Shown: positions 54,240 to 62,136 of the stretch, one piece after another | Layout of the letters: each line of letters begins with the position of its first letter | Position numbering within the stretch: the first letter of the stretch is position 1 | DNA from: Burkholderiaceae bacterium | GTDB taxonomy: Bacteria; Pseudomonadota; Gammaproteobacteria; Burkholderiales; Burkholderiaceae_C | Assembly (NCBI GenBank): GCA_017992055.1 | Contig: JAGOPK010000007.1 | Coordinates: 186,001-250,000 of the forward strand | DNA length: 64,000 bases | Direction: 5' to 3' | Position numbers and translations under genes: made by a program | Notes under the pieces: model-generated | What the model saw: the letters and a program-made list of their open reading frames with translations, nothing else | Told to the model about the DNA's origin: nothing | Databases searched by the model: none

Positions 54240-55487
54240 TCAGCGCTGTTGCGGCAGCGGCAAGGGCCGCTGCAGCGCCGCCAGCAGCGCGCCCAGGGCC
54301 AGCACCGCCGCCGACAGCGCCAGCCCGGCACCCAGGCCGCCCGCGCCATCGGCCAGCCGGCCGACCAGGCTGGGACCGACGATCTGGCCGGCGGCAAAGA
54401 CGATGGTGAAGGCGCTGATGCCGGCCGGCCACTGCGCCGGCGCCAGGTTGTGGCGCACCAGGGCCGTGGTCGAGGCCACCACCGACAGGAACACGCCGCC
54501 GAACAGGCTGCCCGAGACAAAGGCCACCACGCCGGGCCAGGGCGGGGCCAGGGTCGCGCCCAGCACCGGCAGCAGCGTGGCCACGGCCAGCAGCGCATTC
54601 AGCGTGGCCAGCGGCCGGCCACCGCGGTGGCGCTGCAGCAGGCCGGCCCACAGCCAGGGCGAGGCCATCACGCCGGCGCCCAGCAGCGCATAGAAGCCGG
54701 CCACCGCCACGGTGCCCAGGCCCTGCTCGCGCAGCAGGGTGACGATGAAGGTCATGTAGCCGATGTAGCCCAGGCCGAACATGAAGTAGCCGGCCAGGCC
54801 GAAGCCGAAGCCGCGCCAGGCCGGCGCCTGGGCCGCCGGCGCCGCCGTGGCCGCCGGCGCGCCGTCCAGGTCGGCCCAGCGCCAGCGCATCGGCAGGGCC
54901 GCGGCCGCGGCCAGCGCGGCCAGCACCAGCCAGCCAGCACGCCAGCCGGCCAGGCCCAGGGGCGCGGGGGCCGGCGTGACCAGGGCCAGCGGCGGCAGCA
55001 GCAGCGCACTGGCGACGATGCCCAGGCCGGTGCCACCGTAGTAGAGGCCCAGCACCAGGGCCGGCGTGATGCCCGATCCCGCCGGCGCCGGCCGCGAGCC
55101 CAGGCGCGCCGCCATCAGCCCGCCGGCCACAAACACCGCGGCGCTGCTGGCACCGGCCGCAAAGCGCAGCGCATACAAGGCCGCATCGCCCTGCACCAGG
55201 CCATGGCCGGCCAGCACGCCGGCCGCCACCAGCGTGCCGCCCAGCAGCGCGGCGCGGGCGCCGAAGCGCGCAAACAGCGCCGGTGCGGCCAGCGCGCCTG
55301 CCAGATAGCCGGCGGCGTTGACGGTGTTCATCGCGCCGGCGGTGAAATAGCTCCAGCCCAGGGCCTCGCGCATGGGCGGCAGCAGCAGGGCATAGGAAAA
55401 GCGCGCCAGGCCCAGCGACACCGCCGCGCCCAGGGCCAGCACGGCGGCGGTGAGCCAGGTGTCGCGGGCCGGTGCTGCCGCGCCCAT
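54240..55487 (-). CDS. YbfB/YjiJ-family MFS transporter
   Basis: A 415-residue major facilitator protein with about twelve hydrophobic segments. The start MGAAAPARDTWLTAAVLALG leads into GLARFSYALLLPPMREALGW, the signature of the YbfB/YjiJ branch, and YYGGTGLGIVASALLLPPLA and FGLGYIGYMTFIVTLLREQG are also typical. The substrate is unknown. It begins five bases after the stop of the upstream PAS kinase gene, so the two are cotranscribed. The 105-base gap after it, up to the Na/Pi gene, holds short GC-rich stems and no gene. Confidence 0.9.
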   Translation of the reverse strand: MGAAAPARDTWLTAAVLALGAAVSLGLARFSYALLLPPMREALGWSYFTAGAMNTVNAAGYLAGALAAPALFARFGARAALLGGTLVAAGVLAGHGLVQGDAALYALRFAAGASSAAVFVAGGLMAARLGSRPAPAGSGITPALVLGLYYGGTGLGIVASALLLPPLALVTPAPAPLGLAGWRAGWLVLAALAAAAALPMRWRWADLDGAPAATAAPAAQAPAWRGFGFGLAGYFMFGLGYIGYMTFIVTLLREQGLGTVAVAGFYALLGAGVMASPWLWAGLLQRHRGGRPLATLNALLAVATLLPVLGATLAPPWPGVVAFVSGSLFGGVFLSVVASTTALVRHNLAPAQWPAGISAFTIVFAAGQIVGPSLVGRLADGAGGLGAGLALSAAVLALGALLAALQRPLPLPQQR

Positions 55488-55492
55488 CGCCT

Positions 55493-56896
55493 TCAGCCCG
55501 GCAGCGTGAAACGCACCGTGGTGCCGGCGCCGGGCGCCGAATCGACGTCGATGCTGCCGCCGTGGCGCTGCAGGATGCGCGCGCAGGTGGCCAGGCCCAG
55601 GCCGGTGCCGGGGAAGTCGGCCTCGCGGTGAAAGCGCCGGAAGGGCTGGAACAGCGCGCCGGCGGCGTTGCGGTCGAAGCCGGCGCCGTTGTCGCTGAGG
55701 CTGACGGTGCGCTGGCCGCTGGCGGCGTCGGGCTGCAGCGCCAGCGTGATCTGCGTGACCGGCACGCGGGCGCTGAACTTCCAGGCATTGCCCAGCAGGT
55801 TGAGCAGCAGCGAGCGCATCAGGCCGGGATCGCAATCGAGCTCCAGCGTCGGCGGCAGGTCCAGACGGCAGGCGCGCTGCGGCGCGCTCTGCTGCAGGTC
55901 GGCGACGATCTCGCGCACCATCGGCACGATGTCCAGGCGCTGCTTGTGCATGGCGACGTTGCCGACGCGGGCCATGGCCAGCAGGTCGTCGACCAGGCCG
56001 GCCATGTCGCGCGCCGACTGCTCGATGCGCTCGACCATCTGCCGGCCGGCGGCGTCGAAGGCCGGCTCGTAGCGCCGGCGCAGCAAATGGGCAAAGCCCG
56101 AGATCGCGTTCAGCGGCGATTTCAGGTCATGGGCCGCGGTGCGCGTGAAGGTGTCCAACTCGGCATTGGCACAGGCCAGGGCGGCGGTGCGCTCCTCGAC
56201 CAGGCGCTCCAGCCGGCCGTTCAGCGCCTCGCGGGCCTCGTCGCGCTCGCGGCGCATGCTCACGTCCTCGGCGATGCCGCCCATCAGCACCACGCGGCCG
56301 GTCTCGTCGCGGATCAGCTTCTTGCGGTCCTCGATCCAGCACACGCTGCCGTCGGGGCGCACGATGCGGTACTCGCACTCGGCCACGCCCTGCTCGCGCA
56401 GCCGGGCGATGCTGTCCTCGACGATGGCCATGTCGGCACGGTGCACGCACTGCGCCCACAGCGCGGGATCACGCTCGATGTCGGCGGCCGGCCGGCCGTA
56501 CAGGCGCTCGAAGCCGGGGCTGATGTAGTGCAGCGTGCGGCCGTCGGGGCTGGCCAGCCACAGCACCTCGCCCAGGCTCTGGTGCAGCTGGCGGAACTGC
56601 GCCTCCTGGCGTTCCAGCGCCTGGCGCGCCAGCTGCTCGCCGCGCTGCACCGTGGCCAGCAGGCGGCGCTGGCCGGCGCGCACCAGGCCCACCAGCAGCA
56701 GCGTGCTCAGCGCGACGAAGGCCAGGCCCTTCCAGCGCTGCGCCGCCCGCAGCCAGTCGTGGTCCTGCGAGACGGCATCGACCAGGGCATCGGACACCAG
56801 GATCCAGGCCAGGCCGAACAGCGCCCAGGCGGCCGCCGTCAGCAGCGACTGGCGCCATACCGTGGCGGTCCAGCGCCGCAGGTCTGTGGAGGGCAT
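55493..56896 (-). CDS. PAS-domain membrane sensor histidine kinase
   Basis: A 467-residue kinase. Two membrane helices lie near the N-terminus (SLLTAAAWALFGLAWILVSD and LAFVALSTLLLVGLVRAG) with a short periplasmic loop between them. A PAS/PAC module (about 105-225; ISPGFERLYGRPAADIERDP) is followed by HisKA with His256 in TAAHDLKSPLNAISGFA and HATPase (LSDNGAGFDRNAAGALFQPF; GTGLGLATCARIL). The AAHDLKSPL box is that of phytochrome-type kinases. ATG at 56896 is chosen; starts at 56938 or 56995 are possible, none with a strong ribosome site. It is followed by the MFS gene and is divergent from the radical SAM gene. Confidence 0.9.
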   Translation of the reverse strand: MPSTDLRRWTATVWRQSLLTAAAWALFGLAWILVSDALVDAVSQDHDWLRAAQRWKGLAFVALSTLLLVGLVRAGQRRLLATVQRGEQLARQALERQEAQFRQLHQSLGEVLWLASPDGRTLHYISPGFERLYGRPAADIERDPALWAQCVHRADMAIVEDSIARLREQGVAECEYRIVRPDGSVCWIEDRKKLIRDETGRVVLMGGIAEDVSMRRERDEAREALNGRLERLVEERTAALACANAELDTFTRTAAHDLKSPLNAISGFAHLLRRRYEPAFDAAGRQMVERIEQSARDMAGLVDDLLAMARVGNVAMHKQRLDIVPMVREIVADLQQSAPQRACRLDLPPTLELDCDPGLMRSLLLNLLGNAWKFSARVPVTQITLALQPDAASGQRTVSLSDNGAGFDRNAAGALFQPFRRFHREADFPGTGLGLATCARILQRHGGSIDVDSAPGAGTTVRFTLPG

Positions 56897-57024
56897 GTAG
56901 GGCTTGATGACGGGCAAGGGTCTGGGAAGAAACAACATTGAAGCGCGGCCACCACCGCCTGCGCCTTGAGCGGGATCAAGCCATTTTCGCGTCACCGGCC
57001 GCGACTGGCGACAATCGGCACCCG

Positions 57025-58944
57025 ATGAACACCCTGCCCCGCGTGCTGTCGGTCATCGCGCCGATGACCCAGCTGAACACGCCCTACCCGTCCACCGCCT
57101 ACCTGACCGGCTTTCTGCGCTCGCGTGGCGTGGACGCCAGCCAGCAGGACCTGGCGCTGGACCTGGCCCTGGCCCTGCTGTCGCGCGAGGGCCTGCTGGC
57201 GCTGCGCGACGAGATCGGCCGCCTGCCGGCCCAGCGCCGCACGCCGCGGGTGCAGGCCTTCGACGCGCAGTTCGAGCGCTACCTGGCCACCATCGCCCCG
57301 GCCATGGCCTTTCTGCAGGGCCGCGATGGCTCGCTGGCCCACCGCATCGCCGGCCGCAGCTTCCTGCCCGAGGGCGAGCGCTTTGCCAGCCTGGCGGCCT
57401 ACGAGGACCCCGACGACCCCGAGGGCGGCGACCCGCTGGCCTGGGCCTTTGGCGCGCTGGGCCAGAGCGACCGCGCCAAGCACCTGGCCACGCTGTACCT
57501 GAACGACATCGCCGACGTCATCCGCGATGGCGCCGACCCACGCTTCGAGTTCGTGCGCTATGCCGAGAGCCTGGCGCAGAGCCAGCCCACGTTCGACCCG
57601 CTGGCCCAGGCCCTGGCCGCGCCGCCCAGCCTGGTCGACCGCCAGCTGCAGCGCCTGACACGCGAGGCCCTGGCCCGCCACCGGCCGCAGGTGCTGCTGC
57701 TCAGCGTGCCGTTCCCGGGCGCGGTGTATGCGGCGCTGCGCATCGCGCAGACGGTCAAGGCCGAGGCGCCGGACACCACGGTGGTGCTGGGCGGCGGCTA
57801 CGTCAACACCGAGCTGCGCGACCTGGACGAGCCGCGCCTGTTCGACTTCGTCGACTACGTGACCCTGGACGCCGGCGAGCGCCCGTTGCTGGCCCTGCTG
57901 GAGCACCTGGCCGGCCAGCGCGGGCCGCAGCGCCTGGTGCGCAGCTTCCGGCGTGGCGACGATGGCCGCGTGCACTACGTCAACTGGCCCGAGCCCGACA
58001 TCCCGTTCGAGCAGACCGGCACGCCCACCTGGGACGGCCTGCCGCTGGACCGCTATCTGTCGCTGCTGGACATGCTCAACCCCATGCACCGGCTGTGGAG
58101 CGACGGACGCTGGAACAAGCTCACCGTGGCCCATGGCTGCTACTGGAAGAAGTGCAGCTTCTGCGACGTGGGCCTCGATTACATCGGCCGCTACGAGGCG
58201 GCCGGCGCCGAGCGCCTGGCCGACCAGATCGAGGCCATCGTCGCCGAAACCGGCCAGACCGGCTTCCACTTCGTCGACGAGGCCGCGCCGCCCAAGAGCC
58301 TGCGCGCGCTGGCCGCCGAGCTGCACAAGCGTGGCACGGCCATCAGCTGGTGGGGCAACATCCGCTTCGAGAAGAGCTTCACGCCGCAGCTGTGCCAGCA
58401 GCTGGCCGACAGCGGCTGCATCGCCGTCACCGGCGGCCTGGAAGTGGCCAGCGACCGCTTGCTGCAGCTGATGGCCAAGGGCGTGACGGTGGAGCAGGTG
58501 GCCCGCGTCACCAAGGCCTTCAGCGATGCCGGCATCCTGGTACACGCCTATCTGATGTACGGCTTTCCCACGCAGACCGTGCAGGACACGGTGGATGCGC
58601 TGGAAACCGTGCGCCAGCTGTTTGCCGAGGGCTGCCTGCAAAGCGGCTTCTTCCACCGCTTTGCCTGCACCGTGCATTCGCCGGTGGGCCTGGACCCGGC
58701 GGCCTATGGCGTGAGCCTGCAAGCGCTGCCCGATACGCCCGGCCGCAACTTCGCGCGCAACGACGTGGGCTTCATCGACCCCACCGGCGTCGACCATGGC
58801 GCCCTGGGCGTGGGCCTGCGCAAGGCGATCTACAACTTCATGCACGGCATCGGCCTGGATGCCGATGTGCGCGCCTGGTTCGACTTTCCGGTGCCCAAGG
58901 CCAGGGTGCCGAAGAACCGCATTGCGCGCGCGCTGGCCACCTGA
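57025..58944 (+). CDS. B12-binding-type radical SAM protein
   Basis: A 639-residue protein. The N-terminal half has a cobalamin-binding-type Rossmann fold (RVLSVIAPMTQLNTPYPSTA; VLLLSVPFPGAVYAALRIAQ; TVVLGGGYVNTELRD), without the DxHxxG motif. The radical SAM core (about 365-600) carries C372-x4-C377-x2-C380 in HGCYWKKCSFCDVG, one residue longer than the usual CxxxCxxC spacing. Other core parts are FHFVDEAAPPKSLRALAAEL, WWGNIRFEKSFTPQLCQQLA, GGLEVASDRLLQLMAKGVTV and HAYLMYGFPTQTVQDTVDAL. It should cleave S-adenosylmethionine to start a radical reaction; the product is unknown. No biosynthetic partner genes are adjacent. Confidence 0.9.
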   Translation: MNTLPRVLSVIAPMTQLNTPYPSTAYLTGFLRSRGVDASQQDLALDLALALLSREGLLALRDEIGRLPAQRRTPRVQAFDAQFERYLATIAPAMAFLQGRDGSLAHRIAGRSFLPEGERFASLAAYEDPDDPEGGDPLAWAFGALGQSDRAKHLATLYLNDIADVIRDGADPRFEFVRYAESLAQSQPTFDPLAQALAAPPSLVDRQLQRLTREALARHRPQVLLLSVPFPGAVYAALRIAQTVKAEAPDTTVVLGGGYVNTELRDLDEPRLFDFVDYVTLDAGERPLLALLEHLAGQRGPQRLVRSFRRGDDGRVHYVNWPEPDIPFEQTGTPTWDGLPLDRYLSLLDMLNPMHRLWSDGRWNKLTVAHGCYWKKCSFCDVGLDYIGRYEAAGAERLADQIEAIVAETGQTGFHFVDEAAPPKSLRALAAELHKRGTAISWWGNIRFEKSFTPQLCQQLADSGCIAVTGGLEVASDRLLQLMAKGVTVEQVARVTKAFSDAGILVHAYLMYGFPTQTVQDTVDALETVRQLFAEGCLQSGFFHRFACTVHSPVGLDPAAYGVSLQALPDTPGRNFARNDVGFIDPTGVDHGALGVGLRKAIYNFMHGIGLDADVRAWFDFPVPKARVPKNRIARALAT

Positions 58945-58966
58945 CCCGACGGCCCCTCAACACCCC

Positions 58967-60349
58967 TCAGCGGCCGCGGCCCCAGGGCGTGAACCACACC
59001 GCCGCGGCCGTGCCCAGGCCATACACCGCCATCGCCGCGGCCACCAGGCCGAACAGCGGCGCCGCGCCGAGCTCGGGCCGCGCCACCAGCCAGCTGCCCA
59101 GCACCGCCACCACGGCCAGGCGCAGCGTGCCGGCCAGCACCGGGCCCAGCACCCGGCCGGCACCCTGCGAGGCGAAGTACAGCGTCAGCCCCAGGCCGAA
59201 CAGCGGGAACGCCGGGCCGGCGATCTGCAGGAACTGGCGCGCCGGCGCCAGCACCGCCTCGTCGCGGCTGAACAGGCCGGCCCACAAATCCGGCGCCAGC
59301 GCCACCAGCAGGCCGATCAGGCCCAGGTTGACGGCCGAGGTGGCGCCAGCGGTCCAGGCCACGCGGCGCGCCCGCGCCACGTCGCCGGCGCCCATGGCCA
59401 TGCCGACCATCGGCAGCGCGGCCACGCCGATGCCGAACGAGATCGGGATCAGCAGGAACTCCAGCCGCTGGCCGATGGCATAACCCGCCAGCGGCAGCTC
59501 ACCCAGGCGGGCGACGAAGCCGGTCAGCAGCAGCACCGAGCCCACCGACTGGAACGGCGAGATCATCGACACCGCGCCCACGCGCAGGATGTCGCCGAAC
59601 ATCTCGCGCCGCCAGCTCACGCCCTGCCACTGCAGGCGCAGCCGGCCCTGGCCACTGGCCAGATACCAGCCGAAAAAAGCCACGCAGGCGCCGTTGGCCA
59701 CCAGGAAGGCGATGGCCACGCCGGCCATGCCCAGCGAGGGCACCGGTCCGGCGCCGAGCGCCAGCACGCCGCCCAGCACGATCTGCAGCAGCGAGGCGGC
59801 CAGGATGGCCGCCGAGGGCACGCGCATATTGCCGCTGCCGCGCAGCACCGAGGCCAGGGTGTTGTTCAGCCAGATCAGCAGCGCGCCGGGAAACAGCAGC
59901 GCGGCGAAGTCCACCGCCTGCTGCAGCACCTCGCCACGGCCGCCCAGCCAGCGGTAGAACAGCGGCCCGGCGGCCAGCATCAGCGCGGTGAACAGCGCGC
60001 CCAGCAGGCCGCCGATGGCCAGCGCATGCAGGGCCAGCGTCTGGGCCCGGGCCAGGTCGCCGGCGCCCAGCGCCCGGCTCACCGCCGACGACACGCCGCC
60101 GCCCATGGCCCCGGCCGACAGCTGCTGGGCCAGCATCACGAACGGGAACACCAAGGCCATGGCCGCCAGCGGCGTGGCGCCCAGGCGGCCGATGTAGACC
60201 GTCTCGGCAATGCCCACCGCCACCTGCATGACCATGGCCAGCACGCTGGGCGCGGCCAGGCCCAGCAGCGTGGGCAGGATCGGCGCCGTCAGCAGGCGCC
60301 GCACCTCGGGTGAGGGCGAGGGCGAGGTTGCAGTGCCGGCCACGCCCAT
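58967..60349 (-). CDS. MATE-family efflux transporter
   Basis: A 460-residue multidrug and toxic compound extrusion protein with about twelve helices in two related halves. Early features are LPTLLGLAAPSVLAMVMQVA and GIAETVYIGRLGATPLAAMA; the second half has SVGSVLLLTGFVARLGELPL and AGYAIGQRLEFLLIPISFGI. Substrates of the family are cationic drugs and metabolites, exported against Na+ or H+. The start shares one base with the stop of the thioesterase gene, so the two form an operon. The divergent TetR protein is the likely repressor. Confidence 0.93.
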   Translation of the reverse strand: MGVAGTATSPSPSPEVRRLLTAPILPTLLGLAAPSVLAMVMQVAVGIAETVYIGRLGATPLAAMALVFPFVMLAQQLSAGAMGGGVSSAVSRALGAGDLARAQTLALHALAIGGLLGALFTALMLAAGPLFYRWLGGRGEVLQQAVDFAALLFPGALLIWLNNTLASVLRGSGNMRVPSAAILAASLLQIVLGGVLALGAGPVPSLGMAGVAIAFLVANGACVAFFGWYLASGQGRLRLQWQGVSWRREMFGDILRVGAVSMISPFQSVGSVLLLTGFVARLGELPLAGYAIGQRLEFLLIPISFGIGVAALPMVGMAMGAGDVARARRVAWTAGATSAVNLGLIGLLVALAPDLWAGLFSRDEAVLAPARQFLQIAGPAFPLFGLGLTLYFASQGAGRVLGPVLAGTLRLAVVAVLGSWLVARPELGAAPLFGLVAAAMAVYGLGTAAAVWFTPWGRGR

Positions 60350-61164
60350 CACTCCTTGTAGTAGACGATCTGGTGGCTGGTGGCCAGCAGGCTGCCGTCG
60401 TCGCCCCAGACCTCGGCCGACTGGTCGTGGAAGCCCAGTCCGAAGTGCGCGGCCCGCGCCCGCCCCAGCAGATGGCGGGTGCCCTGGGCCGCCAGGCCGG
60501 CGCCATCGGCATGGAAGTGCGTGGTGATGGACACCGAGCCGGCCGGCACGCGCTGCGGCCGCCGCACCATGATGCGCGGGAAGAAGGCGTCGCAGATCGA
60601 GGCCAGCGCGGCAAAGTCCAGCGGCCGCGGCGGCTGGTCGCGTATCCACAGCAGGCTCAGGCCGTCGCGCTGCTCGGTGGGCGTGTGGCGGTCGTTGAGG
60701 TCACCTTGCACGAAGCGCAGGTCGTAGTGGCCGGTCCAGGCCACGCCGGCGCCGTGCGGCCGCGCCGGCACCTCGGCGGCCGGCGGCGCCTGCGGCGGCT
60801 GCAGGTCGGTGACGCCCCAGGTGGCGCGGCGCGAGGCCAGCACCGCGCTGGCGCTGGTGGCCACCTCGCCGTCCTGCAGCAGCAGCAGCTGCCAGTGCTG
60901 GGTGGAACGGTTGGTGCGCAGCGGCCGGGCCTCGATCTCGAACGGCTGGTCGGCAATGGCCCCTGCGTAGTTGACCGTCAGCGCCACCGGATCGCCCTGG
61001 CGCTGCGGATGCTGCAGCACGGCCTGCAGCAGCGTGGCCGCGGTGATGCCGCCGAACGGGCCCACCATGTTGGCGTATTCCGGATCGGGCCGGCCCTGGA
61101 AGCGGTGCTCGCCCAGCGCCTGCAGCGCGATGGCCTGGTCGAAGGGATGCAAGGTCTGGCTCAT
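60349..61164 (-). CDS. Acyl-CoA thioesterase-like (double hot-dog) protein
   Basis: A 271-residue protein of the TesB-like thioesterase family with two hot-dog folds. The first (about 20-115) includes MVGPFGGITAATLLQAVLQH and a central helix, the second (about 165-270) includes RPLDFAALASICDAFFPRIM and VSITTHFHADG. The Asp in LASICDAFFPR is at the position used in catalysis in this group. It probably cleaves acyl-CoA esters. It is the first gene of the operon with the MATE transporter, and its start lies 110 bases from the divergent TetR gene, across strong palindromes. Confidence 0.88.
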   Translation of the reverse strand: MSQTLHPFDQAIALQALGEHRFQGRPDPEYANMVGPFGGITAATLLQAVLQHPQRQGDPVALTVNYAGAIADQPFEIEARPLRTNRSTQHWQLLLLQDGEVATSASAVLASRRATWGVTDLQPPQAPPAAEVPARPHGAGVAWTGHYDLRFVQGDLNDRHTPTEQRDGLSLLWIRDQPPRPLDFAALASICDAFFPRIMVRRPQRVPAGSVSITTHFHADGAGLAAQGTRHLLGRARAAHFGLGFHDQSAEVWGDDGSLLATSHQIVYYKE

Positions 61165-61196
61165 GCGGCCCAGTGGACGGCATGCCCGCCCGTCGC

Positions 61197-61229
61197 GCTG
61201 TCATCTGCATGACAGCCATCATGCAGATG
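61197..61229. promoter_or_regulatory. Nested perfect palindromes, candidate TetR operators
   Basis: Two perfect dyads overlap here. Dyad 1 is GCTGTCAT-CTGC-ATGACAGC (61197-61216, 8-bp arms). Dyad 2 is CATCTGCATGA-CAGCCA-TCATGCAGATG (61202-61212 and 61219-61229, 11-bp arms). They lie between the thioesterase start (61164) and the TetR start (61275). A -10-like TACAAT for the TetR gene follows at 61238-61243. Binding by the adjacent TetR protein, repressing both directions, is the natural reading but is inferred. Confidence 0.75.
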
Positions 61230-61274
61230 CCGGTTTCTACAATCGCCGCACACATCCCAGCCTGGAGCACGGAC

Positions 61275-61889
61275 ATGGGCCATTCGCAGGCCGACAAGGC
61301 GCGCAACCGCGAGCGCATCCTGCAGCAGGCGGCGGCGCAGATCCGCGACAGCGGGCTGGAATCGATCGCCGTGGGCCCGCTGATGCGCAGCGTGGACCTG
61401 ACGCATGGCGGCTTCTACGGCCACTTCGAGTCGCGCTCCGAGCTGCTGGCCCAGGCCCTGGAACGGGCGCTGGAAGATGGGCGGGCCGCCTCGCGCAAGG
61501 CGTCCGGCCTGTCATCGGACCAGGCCCTGGATTTCCAGGCCTTTGTGCGTGGCTACCTGAGCCGCAGCCACCGCGACTCGCGCAAGGGCGGCTGCGCCAT
61601 CGCCGCGCTGGCGTCGGACGTGGCGCGGGCCGACGAGCGCTCGCGCGAGGTCATGCAGGCCCACATCGAAAGCCTGATCGCCCGCGTGGCCGCGGCACGG
61701 GACGGCAGCGACGAGCAGGCGGTGTTTGCGGTCAGCGCCCTGGTCGGCGGCCTGCTGCTGTCGCGCGTGGCCACCGATCCGCAGCGCTCCGACGCCATGC
61801 TGCGGGCGGTCAAGGCCGGCCTGGGCGTGGCGCCGACCGCGCGCGCCGGACAATCGGCCCATGACCACAACGCCGGAGAGAGTGCGTGA
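61275..61889 (+). CDS. TetR/AcrR-family transcriptional regulator
   Basis: A 204-residue regulator. The DNA-binding helix-turn-helix is at about residues 8-58: NRERILQQAAAQIRDSGLES, then IAVGPLMRSVDLTHGGFYGH and FESRSELLAQALERAL. The GGFYGHF recognition region and the ligand domain pattern RKGGCAIAALASDVARAD match the NemR/YxaF-like group, where a Cys senses electrophiles; a Cys is present in KGGCAIAA. It probably represses the divergent thioesterase-MATE operon. ATG at 61275 is chosen over upstream Met codons, since those lie within the palindromic operator. Its stop overlaps the next gene by four bases. Confidence 0.92.
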   Translation: MGHSQADKARNRERILQQAAAQIRDSGLESIAVGPLMRSVDLTHGGFYGHFESRSELLAQALERALEDGRAASRKASGLSSDQALDFQAFVRGYLSRSHRDSRKGGCAIAALASDVARADERSREVMQAHIESLIARVAAARDGSDEQAVFAVSALVGGLLLSRVATDPQRSDAMLRAVKAGLGVAPTARAGQSAHDHNAGESA

Positions 61890-62122
61890 AGACCTATGAC
61901 ATCGAAGTGCAGCGCCTGAAGTCGCTGAGGCACGACAAGGGCCTGATCGAGGTCGGCATCGACGCCCTGGTGCTGCCACGCCAGGCCCGCGACGATGCCG
62001 AGCCCAGCACCTGTTTGCGCCTGCCGGTGGAGCATGCGCGCTCGCTGCTGCTGCTGCTCAAGCAGCAGATCGCCGAGCTGGACAAGCTCAACCCGCGCAG
62101 CCGGCGCTCGGGCCGCTGCTGA
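61886..62122 (+). CDS. Small hypothetical protein coupled to the TetR gene
   Basis: A 78-residue protein starting at a GTG that overlaps the TetR stop (GTGA at 61886-61889). It begins MKTYDIEVQRLKSLRHDKGL and has a strand-strand-helix pattern: LIEVGIDALVLPRQAR, then LRLPVEHARSLLLLLKQQIA and a basic end (NPRSRRSGRC). No known domain is recognised. The amphipathic leucine-rich helix suggests a small binding or dimerising protein. Its tight coupling to the regulator gene argues that it is real. Confidence 0.7.
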   Translation: MKTYDIEVQRLKSLRHDKGLIEVGIDALVLPRQARDDAEPSTCLRLPVEHARSLLLLLKQQIAELDKLNPRSRRSGRC

Positions 62123-62136
62123 CGCGGCGCCCCGGC

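Noticed and set aside
57025-58944. Hopanoid, bacteriochlorophyll or RiPP-maturation radical SAM enzyme.
   Set aside because: The B12-type layout is shared, but no precursor peptide, pigment or hopanoid genes are adjacent and the Cys spacing differs, so no specific subfamily was assigned.
61165-61274. Upstream Met codons for the TetR protein (for example 61173).
   Set aside because: They lie in the palindromic operator region and would add residues with no TetR homology before the helix-turn-helix.
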